DNA of 64,000 nucleotides from Paenibacillus sp. JZ16 (GCF_015326965.1 NZ_CP017659.1:2480001-2544000); one strand, 5' to 3'; positions 1-9,161 are shown, numbered from the stretch's first letter. Made by a program: numbers and translations. The notes: generated from the sequence alone by a model not told the origin.

Positions 1-1
1 C

Positions 2-847
2 GTGGCCGCAATGGGTACAGCAGCCAAGCTGGTACCCCCGGATAAGTTAGGCCGTGCCATCGGTACCATCGTGCTGGGTTTTAGCAGCGCCATGGTGCTG
101 GGCGTTCCGATCGGTATATGGATCACGAATCTACTGAACTGGCAATCGATCTTTCTGCTGCTGGCTCTGCTCAGTCTGCTGGTCGCCTTTGTCCTTACCA
201 GACTCCTGCCGGATGTTGAAGGGGACGCTCCTGTTCCCTTTTACCAACAATTCAAAGTGCTGGGGAGTGTCTTAATCGTGAGCGCGCTGCTGCTTACGTT
301 CTTCCGGGAATCCGGCAACTCGGTACTGTTTACGTATGTTACGCCATTTATCCAGGATATTTTCCATATCGCTCCATCTGGAATCAGTATCATAATGCTT
401 GGCTTTGGACTTTTTGGAGCGATCGGCTCGAGGCTCGGCGGGTATGGGGTCGACCGGTTTGGCCCAGCGAAAGTGATTACGCTCAGCACGCTCATTCATA
501 TCGCGGTATTCGCGCTTCTTCCGCTGCTCGCCGGTCAATCGTTCATAGGACTCGTGCTGATGGGAATCATGGTGCTGTCCATGTTTGCGGCGGGTCCGGC
601 CGTTCAGAGTTATTTTATCCAGCAAGCACCGGGCTCTTCCAATCTGATCCTCAGCTTAAACACCTCCATTGTCCATCTCGGGTTAGCCGCAGGCGCGGGC
701 GCAGGAGGCTTCATGGTCAATACGACATCCACGCTTCAATATCATCCATGGCTCGGTGGATTCGTGCTCGCGCTTGGCCTGGCCGCAGGACTGGTCAGCT
801 TCTCTGCCGGACGGAAGTCGCCGGTTACCATCCCGAAATCGGCCTGA
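2..847 (+). CDS. MFS drug/sugar efflux transporter, C-terminal part (5' end off window)
   Basis: This is a major facilitator superfamily proton-coupled exporter of the DHA1 (Bcr/AraJ/YdhP) type in the cytoplasmic membrane. About eight hydrophobic segments are visible, against twelve in a full MFS protein of about 390-400 residues. The first third therefore lies left of the window, and the GTG at position 2 is only the first in-frame codon available. The mid-loop DAPVP followed by QQF is also present in the complete MFS protein at 49729-50913, so the two are paralogues. The substrate cannot be read from the sequence. A perfect 10-bp hairpin follows the stop. Confidence 0.85.
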   Translation: MAAMGTAAKLVPPDKLGRAIGTIVLGFSSAMVLGVPIGIWITNLLNWQSIFLLLALLSLLVAFVLTRLLPDVEGDAPVPFYQQFKVLGSVLIVSALLLTFFRESGNSVLFTYVTPFIQDIFHIAPSGISIIMLGFGLFGAIGSRLGGYGVDRFGPAKVITLSTLIHIAVFALLPLLAGQSFIGLVLMGIMVLSMFAAGPAVQSYFIQQAPGSSNLILSLNTSIVHLGLAAGAGAGGFMVNTTSTLQYHPWLGGFVLALGLAAGLVSFSAGRKSPVTIPKSA

Positions 848-878
848 CCTCGCCTGCTCCATCATATGAAATTTGCCC

Positions 879-902
879 AAGCCACCCTGCCAAGGGTGGC
901 TT
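879..902. terminator. Perfect 10-bp hairpin after the MFS gene
   Basis: AAGCCACCCT and AGGGTGGCTT pair perfectly around a GCCA loop, 31 bp after the MFS stop. There is no U-tract, so it is a weak intrinsic terminator, an mRNA-stabilising hairpin or an attenuator ahead of the cupin gene. Confidence 0.45.
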
Positions 903-1004
903 CCATGCTACTGGTTCCAAAAATGGGCTCACGCATGCTTGCCTATGGGAATACCGTATTTTATGGGTCAAACGCCTATTACATTATGAAGGGCAGGAAT
1001 CACA

Positions 1005-1916
1005 GTGGCAGTCTCTTATATAGATTTCACCTCTCCATCTGTTCGTTATACTTATGATCTGAGAAACAATCAAACATTCAAGAAAGACAATCAGAATTTC
1101 ATCTATTCTCTCTCCGTAAAAGAATTGAACACGCTCGGAAACGCCTCCCTGCTGGATATTCACCTCAGCACAGGCAATGTGGTGGAGCCGCATATCCACC
1201 AGAATGCATCCGAGCTGGTGTATGTCATTACCGGCGCAGCCATCGTCTCCATGGTCAATCCGTTCACGAAGGAGCTGCTGAACTTCAAGGTAACGCCCGG
1301 TCAAGTAGCCCTCGTCCCCCAGGGCTGGTGGCATTATGAAATGGCGACGGTTGACAACACGCACCTGATCGCGGTTTTTGACGCACCGGTGCCTGAATTC
1401 ATTGCAGGTTCCGATCTCTTGCGATTGACGCCAGCCAGCGTGTTCGCGCACACGTACTGCCTGGATGAAGACAAAGTTAAAGACACCCTGGCACCGATTA
1501 CCGATACGGTTGTCATCGGTCCGCCAAAAAACTGCCCGCAGCAGGGGCAAGTGCAAGGGCAGATGAAGCATCAACAGCCTGCGTCACATCATAATCAGCA
1601 CTATTACCATCAAGAAACCTCTGGTAATCGGGACTATGAGCTTCTTCAACAGCAGCAACAGCAATTCCAGCAACAGCAGCTGCAATTTCAGCAGCAGCAA
1701 CAGCAACAGCTGTTCCAGCAGCAATTTCAAGCCCAGGATCAACCCCAGCATGGAGCATATGCTGCTGAACCGCCGCTGACCCCACCTCATTTGCAAGAGC
1801 AATTCCGTTCGCAACAGCAAATACAAGAACAGCAGCGTCAGCAGTTCATTCAACAGCAGCGTCAGCTGCCATTTTTGCAGCGCCAGTTAATCGGAAACGG
1901 TTGGGATCAATTCTGA
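1005..1916 (+). CDS. Germin-type metal cupin with long glutamine-rich C-terminal tail
   Basis: A 303-residue protein. The N-terminal two-thirds is a single cupin: H63, H65 and E70 form the HxHx4E motif and H110 the second-motif histidine, together the usual set of metal ligands, so it probably binds a divalent metal. From about residue 176 the composition changes abruptly to a low-complexity tail of about 125 residues with runs of up to six Gln, plus a His-rich stretch near 189-202. The enzyme activity and the role of the tail are unknown; a surface, spore-coat or assembly role is only a guess. The GTG start has a weak Shine-Dalgarno (AGGGCAGG region), so the exact N-terminus is uncertain. 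It is followed by a strong terminator and is probably monocistronic. Confidence 0.85.
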   Translation: MAVSYIDFTSPSVRYTYDLRNNQTFKKDNQNFIYSLSVKELNTLGNASLLDIHLSTGNVVEPHIHQNASELVYVITGAAIVSMVNPFTKELLNFKVTPGQVALVPQGWWHYEMATVDNTHLIAVFDAPVPEFIAGSDLLRLTPASVFAHTYCLDEDKVKDTLAPITDTVVIGPPKNCPQQGQVQGQMKHQQPASHHNQHYYHQETSGNRDYELLQQQQQQFQQQQLQFQQQQQQQLFQQQFQAQDQPQHGAYAAEPPLTPPHLQEQFRSQQQIQEQQRQQFIQQQRQLPFLQRQLIGNGWDQF

Positions 1917-1954
1917 TTAACCCTCTGGTGGTTATAAACTTCGAGTGGAATACA

Positions 1955-1994
1955 CAGCATCACTATTGGCCAGTGATGCTGCGTATTTCTTTTT
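1955..1994 (+). terminator. Intrinsic terminator of the cupin gene
   Basis: CAGCATCACT and AGTGATGCTG form a perfect 10-bp stem around a 7-nt loop, followed on the plus strand by a T-rich run. It lies between convergent genes and may also slow transcription arriving from the minus-strand phosphatase gene. Confidence 0.8.
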
Positions 1995-2661
1995 ATATGG
2001 AAATATAATATTTAGGAAGACCGGATCCTCCCGTTATTTTCAGCTTTCGGTACGTAATCTTCTCTGGTCTTGTAACCGACACATACCATTGAATGCCCGC
2101 TGTCAAATTTACCAGGCTTAAATAATATCCGTGCCCGGCGCCTGTATCGATCCCCAACTTGCCATCGCCATACCAGAGCTGGTCTGGCGGTACACCTAGA
2201 CGAAAAGTGGATGTATGTCCGAAAACAATCGTTTTATCCATATAACGAGGCGATTGATGAAACGGTTCACGAATCTCTGTCAATTCTTCCGGTTTCTGCG
2301 CATGAAGCGGTATATCGGGCCGAATGCCTGCATGCACAAACAAGTATTCGTTGTATTCGGTCCATAGCGGCATGGCAGCTATGAATTGTTGATATTGTAA
2401 CCATTGGGAAGCTGTGAAACCTGCGTGTTCCGGCAATTGATGCAGCCATTTGCGTTCGTTATTTCCCTGAAGCGCAACGGCACCCGAATCACACAGCTTC
2501 TTCACATAGTCCAGAGTCCCGGCTGAATCGGGTCCCTTATTCACATAATCCCCCAGCAAAAATAGACGATCCACCTCTGGCTGATAATGGACATGCTGCA
2601 ACAGAGTCTCAAGCAGGGAACCGTAACCGTGAATGTCCGATATCGCATACACATGACTCAT
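1993..2661 (-). CDS. Calcineurin-like metallophosphoesterase, translationally coupled to an ABC ATPase
   Basis: A 222-residue protein of the PrpE/ApaH-like phosphoprotein phosphatase fold. The metal-site motifs are in order: DxH at D9/H11, GDYVNKGPDS with D38, GNNE at 66-69, then HAG and GHT histidines further on. The third motif is normally GNHE; here the histidine that usually acts as general acid is asparagine, so catalysis may be altered or the substrate unusual. The chosen ATG overlaps the upstream ATPase stop as ATGA (2658-2661), which implies coupled translation; longer in-frame starts would lie inside the ATPase gene. As last gene of the importer operon it probably dephosphorylates the imported compound or a regulator of uptake. 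That is inference. Confidence 0.85.
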   Translation of the reverse strand: MSHVYAISDIHGYGSLLETLLQHVHYQPEVDRLFLLGDYVNKGPDSAGTLDYVKKLCDSGAVALQGNNERKWLHQLPEHAGFTASQWLQYQQFIAAMPLWTEYNEYLFVHAGIRPDIPLHAQKPEELTEIREPFHQSPRYMDKTIVFGHTSTFRLGVPPDQLWYGDGKLGIDTGAGHGYYLSLVNLTAGIQWYVSVTRPEKITYRKLKITGGSGLPKYYISI

Positions 2662-3740
2662 GTAGCCAACATGCTGCTTTCTGCATAGATCATCGTTTGT
2701 TCCGGTAACAACCGAATCTTCCATTCGCTTCCCGCATCTACGCTGCAATGATGAAATAAATGGATGGGCTGCTGATCTGCCGTTTCTGCAATGACTCTCC
2801 ATCCATTCCCTTCATAGATTGTCTGCATGACGGTCACCTTCAGCAAATTCCCTTCTTGTAGAGCTTCGTCACTGCTGCAAATCTTGATCGATTCAGGATG
2901 GATCATGATGATAGCCCGGCCGTCTCCATGATCCGTACCTATCAGATTCCCCGCAATCGGACTCTCGGAAACGATCGCAGCTGGACGTCCAGTCTGGCTC
3001 AGCCTGGCTTCCAATCGGTTGTGGTATCCCATAAGCTGTGCAACCCAAGGGCTTGCAGGCCGCTCAAACAACTCCCTCGGTGCTCCCAATTGATCTATCG
3101 TTCCGTCCCTTAAAATCAAAATCCGGTCCGCCACTGTAAATGCCTCCATGCGATCATGCGTCACATACAGAGTAGCAATGGATAATTCGCCGAGCAATCT
3201 GGCCAACTCACCGCGCATATCCGTTCTAAGCTTGACATCTAGATTAGACAACGGTTCATCCATTAATAACAGCTTCGGTTCTGTTGCCAACGCTCTCGCT
3301 ATGCCTACTCGCTGCTGCTGACCGCCAGACAGCTGGGCCGGCAGACGGTCCAGTAAGCCCCCCAGCTTCAGAAGCGTTTGGAGTCGGTCCAATGTATTCG
3401 ATCTGTCATGCCCATTTACCTTCCGGCGTCTCATCCCGTACTCCATGTTCTGTTTAACGGTCATATGCGGCCAGAGGGCATAATCTTGAAACACCATATT
3501 AATAGGTCGGTTTTCCGGTGGAACATAATGTTTCCCCCGTTCAACGACGGCTCCAGCCATCTCCACCTCGCCGGTATCAATACGCTGAAGTCCGGCAATC
3601 ATCTGCAGCAGCGTAGATTTCCCACAGCCCGATGGGCCGAGTATGCATATACGTTCTCCCTCCCCGACCTCAAACGTGATCGGCTTCAAGACTTGCTGCG
3701 AGCCGAATGATTTCGATACGCCCTTTACCTTTAAGATCAT
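2658..3740 (-). CDS. ABC importer ATPase, Fe3+/2-aminoethylphosphonate/polyamine type (CysA/PotA-like)
   Basis: A cytoplasmic ATP-binding subunit of about 360 residues. Walker A is GPSGCGKST near residue 35, the signature is LSGGQQQR, Walker B is LLLMDEP, and the H-loop lies in YVTHDRMEA. The region after about residue 240 has the length and position of a TOBE-type substrate-sensing domain. ATG at 3740 is preferred because the conserved domain starts there; a TTG at 3761 would add seven residues. It follows the permease gene within 30 bp and overlaps the phosphatase gene by 4 bp. The FbpC, PotA and PhnT groups are hard to separate by sequence, so the substrate stays open. Confidence 0.9.
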   Translation of the reverse strand: MILKVKGVSKSFGSQQVLKPITFEVGEGERICILGPSGCGKSTLLQMIAGLQRIDTGEVEMAGAVVERGKHYVPPENRPINMVFQDYALWPHMTVKQNMEYGMRRRKVNGHDRSNTLDRLQTLLKLGGLLDRLPAQLSGGQQQRVGIARALATEPKLLLMDEPLSNLDVKLRTDMRGELARLLGELSIATLYVTHDRMEAFTVADRILILRDGTIDQLGAPRELFERPASPWVAQLMGYHNRLEARLSQTGRPAAIVSESPIAGNLIGTDHGDGRAIIMIHPESIKICSSDEALQEGNLLKVTVMQTIYEGNGWRVIAETADQQPIHLFHHCSVDAGSEWKIRLLPEQTMIYAESSMLAT

Positions 3741-3767
3741 TCCACGCTCAATCCCTTCCAAGTTTGA

Positions 3768-5477
3768 TCACGATTTATTACGATCCAGCCATCTGAAGCC
3801 CAGTCGCCCTGCTGCTTGCAGCAAAATGATCATCAGTACAACTGCTCCGCAGCTAACGACAGTAGCTGCCGTAGCATAACCATAGCGCGAGAATTCAAAG
3901 GCCCGGTCGATAACCAGCGGCATCAACGAATAATTAGCCGGTTTCAGCATGGAAGCCAGGGCCAAATCGAACACGCTGGTTCCAAACGAGGCCAAGGTTG
4001 CAATCAAAAGTGACTGGCGTGCCAAGGGCAATACGATATCCCGCATCCGTTCGAACACGCTTGCCCCTTGAATGGCTGCCGCCTTCAGCATCGTGCCGGA
4101 CAAATTGCCGAATGCCCCCAGCTGGACCCTGACTGCGTAGGGGATGGCACCGGCTATCCCCGCAATCACAATCAACGATGGGGTTCCGTATAAATGGAGT
4201 CCTAAAGGCTCCAGCCATTTCTGGTTCCATATGAAAATATAGCCAATCCCGAGCACAACGCCTGGGACCGCCAGGGATATGATGGAGAACAGCTGAAGCA
4301 AAGGTTTTAGCCGAGACTCCGTAAAGGTCAGCATATAAGCAACAACAAACCCGATCAGCATGCTGAATAATGCGGCTGCGGCAGCAATGATAAGCGAATG
4401 ATACATTCCTTCGAGATAACCGAGCAGCCTGTGATCCCCGGCTTGTCCCGAGAATAATTCACGGTAATGGTCGAGCGTGAAATTACCCGGAGTGAGGCCT
4501 CCGCCCGCTTGTTTCAGGAGCGATACCACCGCGCTGGTTCCAATCGGAATCCCGAGGCTCATGAAAAGAAAGATCGTAATCAGCAAATTGTACAACCAGG
4601 CTTTGCGCGGTCTAACCTTTTCGATCTGGACGGCTCTTGCATTCAGAAAGTCGAATCTGGATTTGCCCAGGGTCACCATGAGCAAGGTCATCGCAAGGAC
4701 CAGAATCAAGACGAGGTAGAATGCCAGCACCCCGGCCATATCAAAGCGTACCGGAGATTGATAGATCGCAGAGTATATCGAATATGTCAACGTCGGGAAT
4801 TTATATACGGTGGCCAAGGCGGCGGGCAGTCCGAAATCTCCGATAGTATCCATAAACACCAGGGTCCAGCCAGCCACATAGGAAGGCAGAGCCAATGGCA
4901 TTTCGACGGTTCTCCACACGGTGAATGGCCTCGCGCCGTTCAGCCTGGCTGCATAACCGAACTGCCTTATATTCCACTCCGATGCTGCAGTAATAGCCAA
5001 ATAAGCTAATGGAAATTTGCTTAGGGACATGACAAACACAAGTCCGGCAGGTTGAAAAATAAACGATGTAACCCACGTCTGCCCCAGCCACTGATGAGCC
5101 AGTCCATCCGAGCCGGCAAACAAAACCCAGCCCTGAGCTATCATGAAGGATGGAGCAATCAACAATACCCAAGCCGTCATATCCAGCAATTTAACCGCTG
5201 CAAAGTCCCACCTTGCCCGAATGGTAGCAAGCACGCCGCCAATGATCGTACCGATCGTTGCCGTGCCCAGCGCCAATGTGACCGAATTCAGGAGAGACTG
5301 TTTCCACAACGGCCGATTCCATATTTCCCCGATCAAGCCCAAGCTGCTGGACTTGACCTGCCCGAAGAATAACCCGGGAAAGATGACGTTGATGAGGACG
5401 GCGAGCAGCGGCAAAAAAATCAAAATGAACAGGAGGAGGGTTACCCCGCCTCCATAGCGAGCTTCAGAAGTATTCAC
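3768..5477 (-). CDS. Double-domain ABC permease, FbpB/PhnU-V type
   Basis: An integral membrane protein of 569 residues with about twelve hydrophobic segments. It is two fused binding-protein-dependent permease domains, as in FbpB-type iron, hexose-phosphate and 2-aminoethylphosphonate transporters. Each half carries an EAA-like loop for contact with the ATPase: LNGARPFTVWRTVEMPLALP in the first half, AAAIQGASVFERMRDIVLP in the second. GTG start, with an AGGTAGG Shine-Dalgarno, 10 bp after the binding-protein stop. It is the second gene of the four-gene operon. Confidence 0.9.
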   Translation of the reverse strand: MNTSEARYGGGVTLLLFILIFLPLLAVLINVIFPGLFFGQVKSSSLGLIGEIWNRPLWKQSLLNSVTLALGTATIGTIIGGVLATIRARWDFAAVKLLDMTAWVLLIAPSFMIAQGWVLFAGSDGLAHQWLGQTWVTSFIFQPAGLVFVMSLSKFPLAYLAITAASEWNIRQFGYAARLNGARPFTVWRTVEMPLALPSYVAGWTLVFMDTIGDFGLPAALATVYKFPTLTYSIYSAIYQSPVRFDMAGVLAFYLVLILVLAMTLLMVTLGKSRFDFLNARAVQIEKVRPRKAWLYNLLITIFLFMSLGIPIGTSAVVSLLKQAGGGLTPGNFTLDHYRELFSGQAGDHRLLGYLEGMYHSLIIAAAAALFSMLIGFVVAYMLTFTESRLKPLLQLFSIISLAVPGVVLGIGYIFIWNQKWLEPLGLHLYGTPSLIVIAGIAGAIPYAVRVQLGAFGNLSGTMLKAAAIQGASVFERMRDIVLPLARQSLLIATLASFGTSVFDLALASMLKPANYSLMPLVIDRAFEFSRYGYATAATVVSCGAVVLMIILLQAAGRLGFRWLDRNKS

Positions 5478-5487
5478 GTGGCCCTAC

Positions 5488-6612
5488 CTACCTTACATTT
5501 TGGTCCGCAAACCAGGTTTTGATCTCAACTTCATGTTCCGACGCCCACTTAGCAGAAGGCAGCATAAAAGCCCCATTCGGTTCACGCTCACTTCGTGCCA
5601 TCACACCTTCAGCAAGTGGCGTAAAGAAACTGTCGGTTGAATCCAGATTTGTTAACATCTGCTGTGTCTCGGGTTTTAGCATATATTCCACAAATGCCTT
5701 GGCTGCTACCGGGTTCTTGGTATGTTTGCTGATCGCTACCACACGCAAGCTACCTGGCGCACCCTCGCTCGGCCATATTACCTCAATTGGCTCACCGGCA
5801 TTCTTTAGTTCATAAGCATTGTGTTCTTGAAGGGCCGCAACCTCGATTTCTCCACTTAACAACGCCTTCCCGACAGGACCATTCTTGGGGTACACATGAA
5901 GTCCCGCTTCAAAACGCTGCTCGTATTTCTGCTCTGCCGTCTCGACCCCCCATTGCTCAAAAAATGCGGATACGAGCGGATAGGCAGGCGCTGCGACAGC
6001 CGGATCTGCATGACCCACAGGGCCGTCATAAGCAAAAAATTGCTCCCATGTCGTCGGTGCCTTCTCCGGTGTTACCAGCGTTGTGTTATAAGCGATGACG
6101 CCAGCCGCATGTATGCCGACTGGGAAGTATGAAAAATCCTCGGGCACATAACTCCTTCCGCTTTCGGAGAGATTCCCCAGATTCTCAGGCTCCCAGTCTG
6201 TCAGCAGGAAATCGCGATCTGCCAAGTTGCGGACCGAACCGTGCCCATCCATCATTAGAACGTCCCATTGCGGATTTCCTTGTTCAGCCTCTATTTTGGC
6301 TAATGCCTCCCCTCCTCCATAATGCACAGCTTCCAATTTGAAACCCGTCTCTTCTGTAAACTTCGGAGCGATGTAATCCACAAAATCATTTCCGTATAAG
6401 TAGATGGTTTCCCCGGTATCCTCTGCGTCTTCGCTAGTTAATGACAAGTCCGACTGCCCGGCAGTACTTCCACTTCCGCCATTAATCGGTCCGGTCATTT
6501 CCTTGGATCTAACCGTTTGCTGTCCATCCGATTGCGCGCAAGCCGACAATAAGCACATGAGCACAATTAGAGCAATGAATATCCTATGTTGAAAGCCTCT
6601 TTTTTTGTTCAT
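5488..6612 (-). CDS. Extracellular solute-binding lipoprotein, family 1 (FbpA/AfuA/AEP type)
   Basis: A 374-residue lipoprotein. A lysine/arginine-rich start is followed by a hydrophobic stretch and a lipobox (LLSAC), so it is anchored outside the cell by a lipidated cysteine. The mature part resembles type-2 periplasmic binding proteins of the iron/hexose-phosphate/aminoethylphosphonate cluster. The ATG at 6612 is chosen because AGGAGGGTGAC stands just before it; an upstream in-frame ATG would add 15 residues ahead of the signal peptide. First gene of the importer operon, divergent from a LysR gene. Given the phosphatase at the operon end, a phosphorylated organic ligand is more attractive than free iron, but this is inference. 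Confidence 0.87.
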   Translation of the reverse strand: MNKKRGFQHRIFIALIVLMCLLSACAQSDGQQTVRSKEMTGPINGGSGSTAGQSDLSLTSEDAEDTGETIYLYGNDFVDYIAPKFTEETGFKLEAVHYGGGEALAKIEAEQGNPQWDVLMMDGHGSVRNLADRDFLLTDWEPENLGNLSESGRSYVPEDFSYFPVGIHAAGVIAYNTTLVTPEKAPTTWEQFFAYDGPVGHADPAVAAPAYPLVSAFFEQWGVETAEQKYEQRFEAGLHVYPKNGPVGKALLSGEIEVAALQEHNAYELKNAGEPIEVIWPSEGAPGSLRVVAISKHTKNPVAAKAFVEYMLKPETQQMLTNLDSTDSFFTPLAEGVMARSEREPNGAFMLPSAKWASEHEVEIKTWFADQNVR

Positions 6613-6774
6613 GTCACCCTCCTGTTTCTGATATTCTTCTTGGTTCCATTTCAGCATAACGCCATAGATTCATATAAAAATTATCCCTGCGTTAACAAAG
6701 AGTTAAATAATATCTATTAAATGTTAGATAAGATTAATATGATCTATGATGATATGGAAAGAGAGGAAAGCAAC
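6613..6774. promoter_or_regulatory. Divergent promoter region with LysR-type inverted repeat
   Basis: An AT-rich 162-bp gap between the importer operon (minus) and its LysR gene (plus). ATCTA at 6712-6716 and TAGAT at 6725-6729 form an inverted repeat with an 8-bp spacer, a geometry common for LysR binding sites next to the regulator gene. Confidence 0.5.
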
Positions 6775-7692
6775 ATGAACTTACAGCAATTAAAAGTATT
6801 TGTGCTTACCGTGGAGCTGAGGAAGCTGTACCTTGTGGCTCAGAAGCTGGGCATTACCCAGCCAACCGTCACCTTCCATTTAAACAAGCTGCAGGAAGAG
6901 CTTGGCCTTGCCCTGTTTCACACCAAGTCCTATCATGTCATCAAGCTTACGGAAGCCGGTCAAGCCTTTTATCATTACGCATCGCAGATCCATTCCCTGT
7001 CTGAGGAAGCTTCATCGACCATGGATATCTTCCGCGGAACCGCTGCAGGAGTACTCGCCATCGGCAGTACCCATACTCCCGCTACCTACCTGTTGCCGCC
7101 GCTGCTGCAACAGTTGAAACTCAATTATCCGGGGTTGTCCATCCTGATGGATGTTCGACCGGCTGCCTATATTCTCGAGAAAGTGAAAAAATACGAACTC
7201 GATGTAGGCATCATATCGAACACGAAAGTGGATGAGCCGGAATTCATCGTACAGCCGCTGATCCATGATGATCTGGTGCTTATATTCGCCCCGGATCATC
7301 CCTTTGCAAGCATAGGAGATTTAATTCCGCGCGATCTGGTCGAACATCCCTTCGTTTCGCATGAACCAGGCTCCATCAGCAGACAGCTTATTGACCGCTG
7401 GGCAGACAAACAGTGTATCCAACTTCAAATTTTCTTGGAAATTTCGGGGACCGAAGCACTGAAAGCAGCCGTTCGGCACCGGCTGGGGTATGGCATGATC
7501 GCAGAAGCTGCCATACAAGAAGAACTGGCAGAGGGAAAACTCCAATCACGACCTATTCCGTCCTGGCTGCCCGAACGTCAGATTTATGCCGTTCGCCACC
7601 GCAATAAGCTGATCAGTCCGGCGCTGCGGATGTTCTGGAGAAACCTCTTGGACAATTTTGCATTTCAACAACCGGATGAGAGTCATGACTAG
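6775..7692 (+). CDS. LysR-family transcriptional regulator of the divergent ABC importer
   Basis: A 305-residue protein with an N-terminal winged HTH (about 1-60, with ITQPTVTFHLNKLQ as recognition region) and a LysR substrate-binding domain (about 90-295). ATG at 6775 is preferred because AGAGGAAAG lies just upstream; an earlier in-frame ATG at 6721 falls in the probable operator. LysR proteins normally control the divergent neighbour in response to a small ligand, so the importer-phosphatase operon is the expected target. Confidence 0.9.
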   Translation: MNLQQLKVFVLTVELRKLYLVAQKLGITQPTVTFHLNKLQEELGLALFHTKSYHVIKLTEAGQAFYHYASQIHSLSEEASSTMDIFRGTAAGVLAIGSTHTPATYLLPPLLQQLKLNYPGLSILMDVRPAAYILEKVKKYELDVGIISNTKVDEPEFIVQPLIHDDLVLIFAPDHPFASIGDLIPRDLVEHPFVSHEPGSISRQLIDRWADKQCIQLQIFLEISGTEALKAAVRHRLGYGMIAEAAIQEELAEGKLQSRPIPSWLPERQIYAVRHRNKLISPALRMFWRNLLDNFAFQQPDESHD

Positions 7693-7799
7693 ATTCAAAA
7701 TTAATCCCGCTATATTTCGTATTCTCCGAAAAACGGTTAGAATAGTAAGATACGGCATCTTTTCGAATGCCAATGTAAATCGAAGGAGGATCCATATTC

Positions 7800-9161
7800 A
7801 TGAGCGTTGATTATAAAGCGTATTTCGCTGAACACCGTGAAACCCATCTGAATGAGTTGAAGGAATGGTTGTCCATTCCGAGCATTTCGGCTCTGTCCGA
7901 GCACAAAGGCGATGTGGCAAAGGCTGCCGAGTGGCTCGCAGGCAAGCTGACCGAAGCAGGCCTTGAGCATGTGGAAGTTCATCAAACGGCTGGACATCCT
8001 ATTATTACGGCAGACTATCTGCATGCCGAAGGCAAACCGACCGTGCTCGTCTACGGTCACTATGACGTACAGCCCGTAGACCCGCTTCATCTGTGGGAAA
8101 CGCCGCCCTTTGAGCCGGCTGTCCGCAACGGCAAATTGTACGCACGGGGAGCAACAGACGACAAAGGCCAGCTCTTCCTGCATGTCAAAGCCGTCGAAGC
8201 TATTTTGAAGCAGGAGAAGGAGCTTCCGGTCAACATCAAGTTCTGCATCGAAGGCGAAGAAGAGGTGTCCAGTCCGAACCTCCCGCTCTATCTTGACAAC
8301 AACAAGGACAAGCTGGCCGCAGACGCCATCGTGATCTCGGATACGTCCCTGCTCGCACCTGGCAAACCGGCCATTTCCACGGGCCTTCGCGGATTGTGCT
8401 CCCTGGAGTTGTCTCTGGAAACAGCCAATACCGACCTTCATTCCGGTACATATGGCGGCGGCGTACCGAACGCCCTGCATGCGATGGTGTCCTTACTCTC
8501 TTCGCTTCATGACAAGCAGGGCCGTGTCGCCGTAAAAGGCTTCTATGACGGGGTGCTGGAGCTGTCCCCGGAAATGCGCGAAGAATTTGCCAAGCAGGAA
8601 TTCGACGAGGATAAGCTGAAGCAGGATCTCGGCCTCGATTCCCTGTATGGTGAGGAAGGGTTCTCCTTCGTTGAACGCGTGGGAGCGCGTCCGACCCTTG
8701 AGCTGAACGGCGTATACGGCGGATTCCAGGGTGAAGGCAGCAAGACGGTCATTCCGAAGGAAGCCCATGCCAAAATTACGTGCCGTCTGGTAGCAGACCA
8801 AGATCCACAAGCGGTACTTGACGCGATCGAAGCCCACTTGCATGCCCACACTCCAGTCGGTTCGAAGATTACGTTTAAACCGAAGGAAAAAGCATTCGCC
8901 TTCAATATCGATCCGTCCCATCCGATGCTGCAAAAAGCCGCGGACGCGTTCGAGCATGTCTACGGCACGCGTGCCCTCTTTACGAAGGATGGCGGGTCCA
9001 TCCCGATCGTGGAGAAGCTGTCCAGCACGCTGAACGCTCCTGCCGTCATGATGGGCTTTGGCTTGCCGGACGAGAATCTGCATGCCCCGAACGAGCATTT
9101 TAATTTGGAAAATTTCGATAAAGGCTTGCTGACGATCGTTGAGTATTTGAAGCTCGTGTAA
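7800..9161 (+). CDS. M20-family dinuclear zinc dipeptidase
   Basis: A 453-residue cytosolic metallopeptidase that probably cleaves dipeptides or a related amide. M20 motifs are in order: YGHYDVQPVD (metal ligand H87, catalytic D89), RGATDDKGQ (bridging D120), EGEEEVSS (catalytic and ligand glutamates about 153-155) and the C-terminal HAPNEHF histidine. The dimerisation (lid) domain lies between about residues 190 and 350. Start ATG has GAAGGAGGA eight bases upstream. It is monocistronic, with a strong terminator 40 bp downstream. Cysteinylglycinase or carnosinase-like specificity cannot be told apart by reading alone. Confidence 0.93.
   Translation: MSVDYKAYFAEHRETHLNELKEWLSIPSISALSEHKGDVAKAAEWLAGKLTEAGLEHVEVHQTAGHPIITADYLHAEGKPTVLVYGHYDVQPVDPLHLWETPPFEPAVRNGKLYARGATDDKGQLFLHVKAVEAILKQEKELPVNIKFCIEGEEEVSSPNLPLYLDNNKDKLAADAIVISDTSLLAPGKPAISTGLRGLCSLELSLETANTDLHSGTYGGGVPNALHAMVSLLSSLHDKQGRVAVKGFYDGVLELSPEMREEFAKQEFDEDKLKQDLGLDSLYGEEGFSFVERVGARPTLELNGVYGGFQGEGSKTVIPKEAHAKITCRLVADQDPQAVLDAIEAHLHAHTPVGSKITFKPKEKAFAFNIDPSHPMLQKAADAFEHVYGTRALFTKDGGSIPIVEKLSSTLNAPAVMMGFGLPDENLHAPNEHFNLENFDKGLLTIVEYLKLV

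Noticed and set aside
984..1574. 196-codon minus-strand frame opposite the cupin
   Set aside because: The plus-strand frame has clear cupin motifs; the antisense frame has no recognisable domain.
1584..1853. Leu-rich 89-codon minus-strand frame
   Set aside because: Antisense shadow of the poly-Gln codons (CAG/CAA read backwards give Leu and similar residues).
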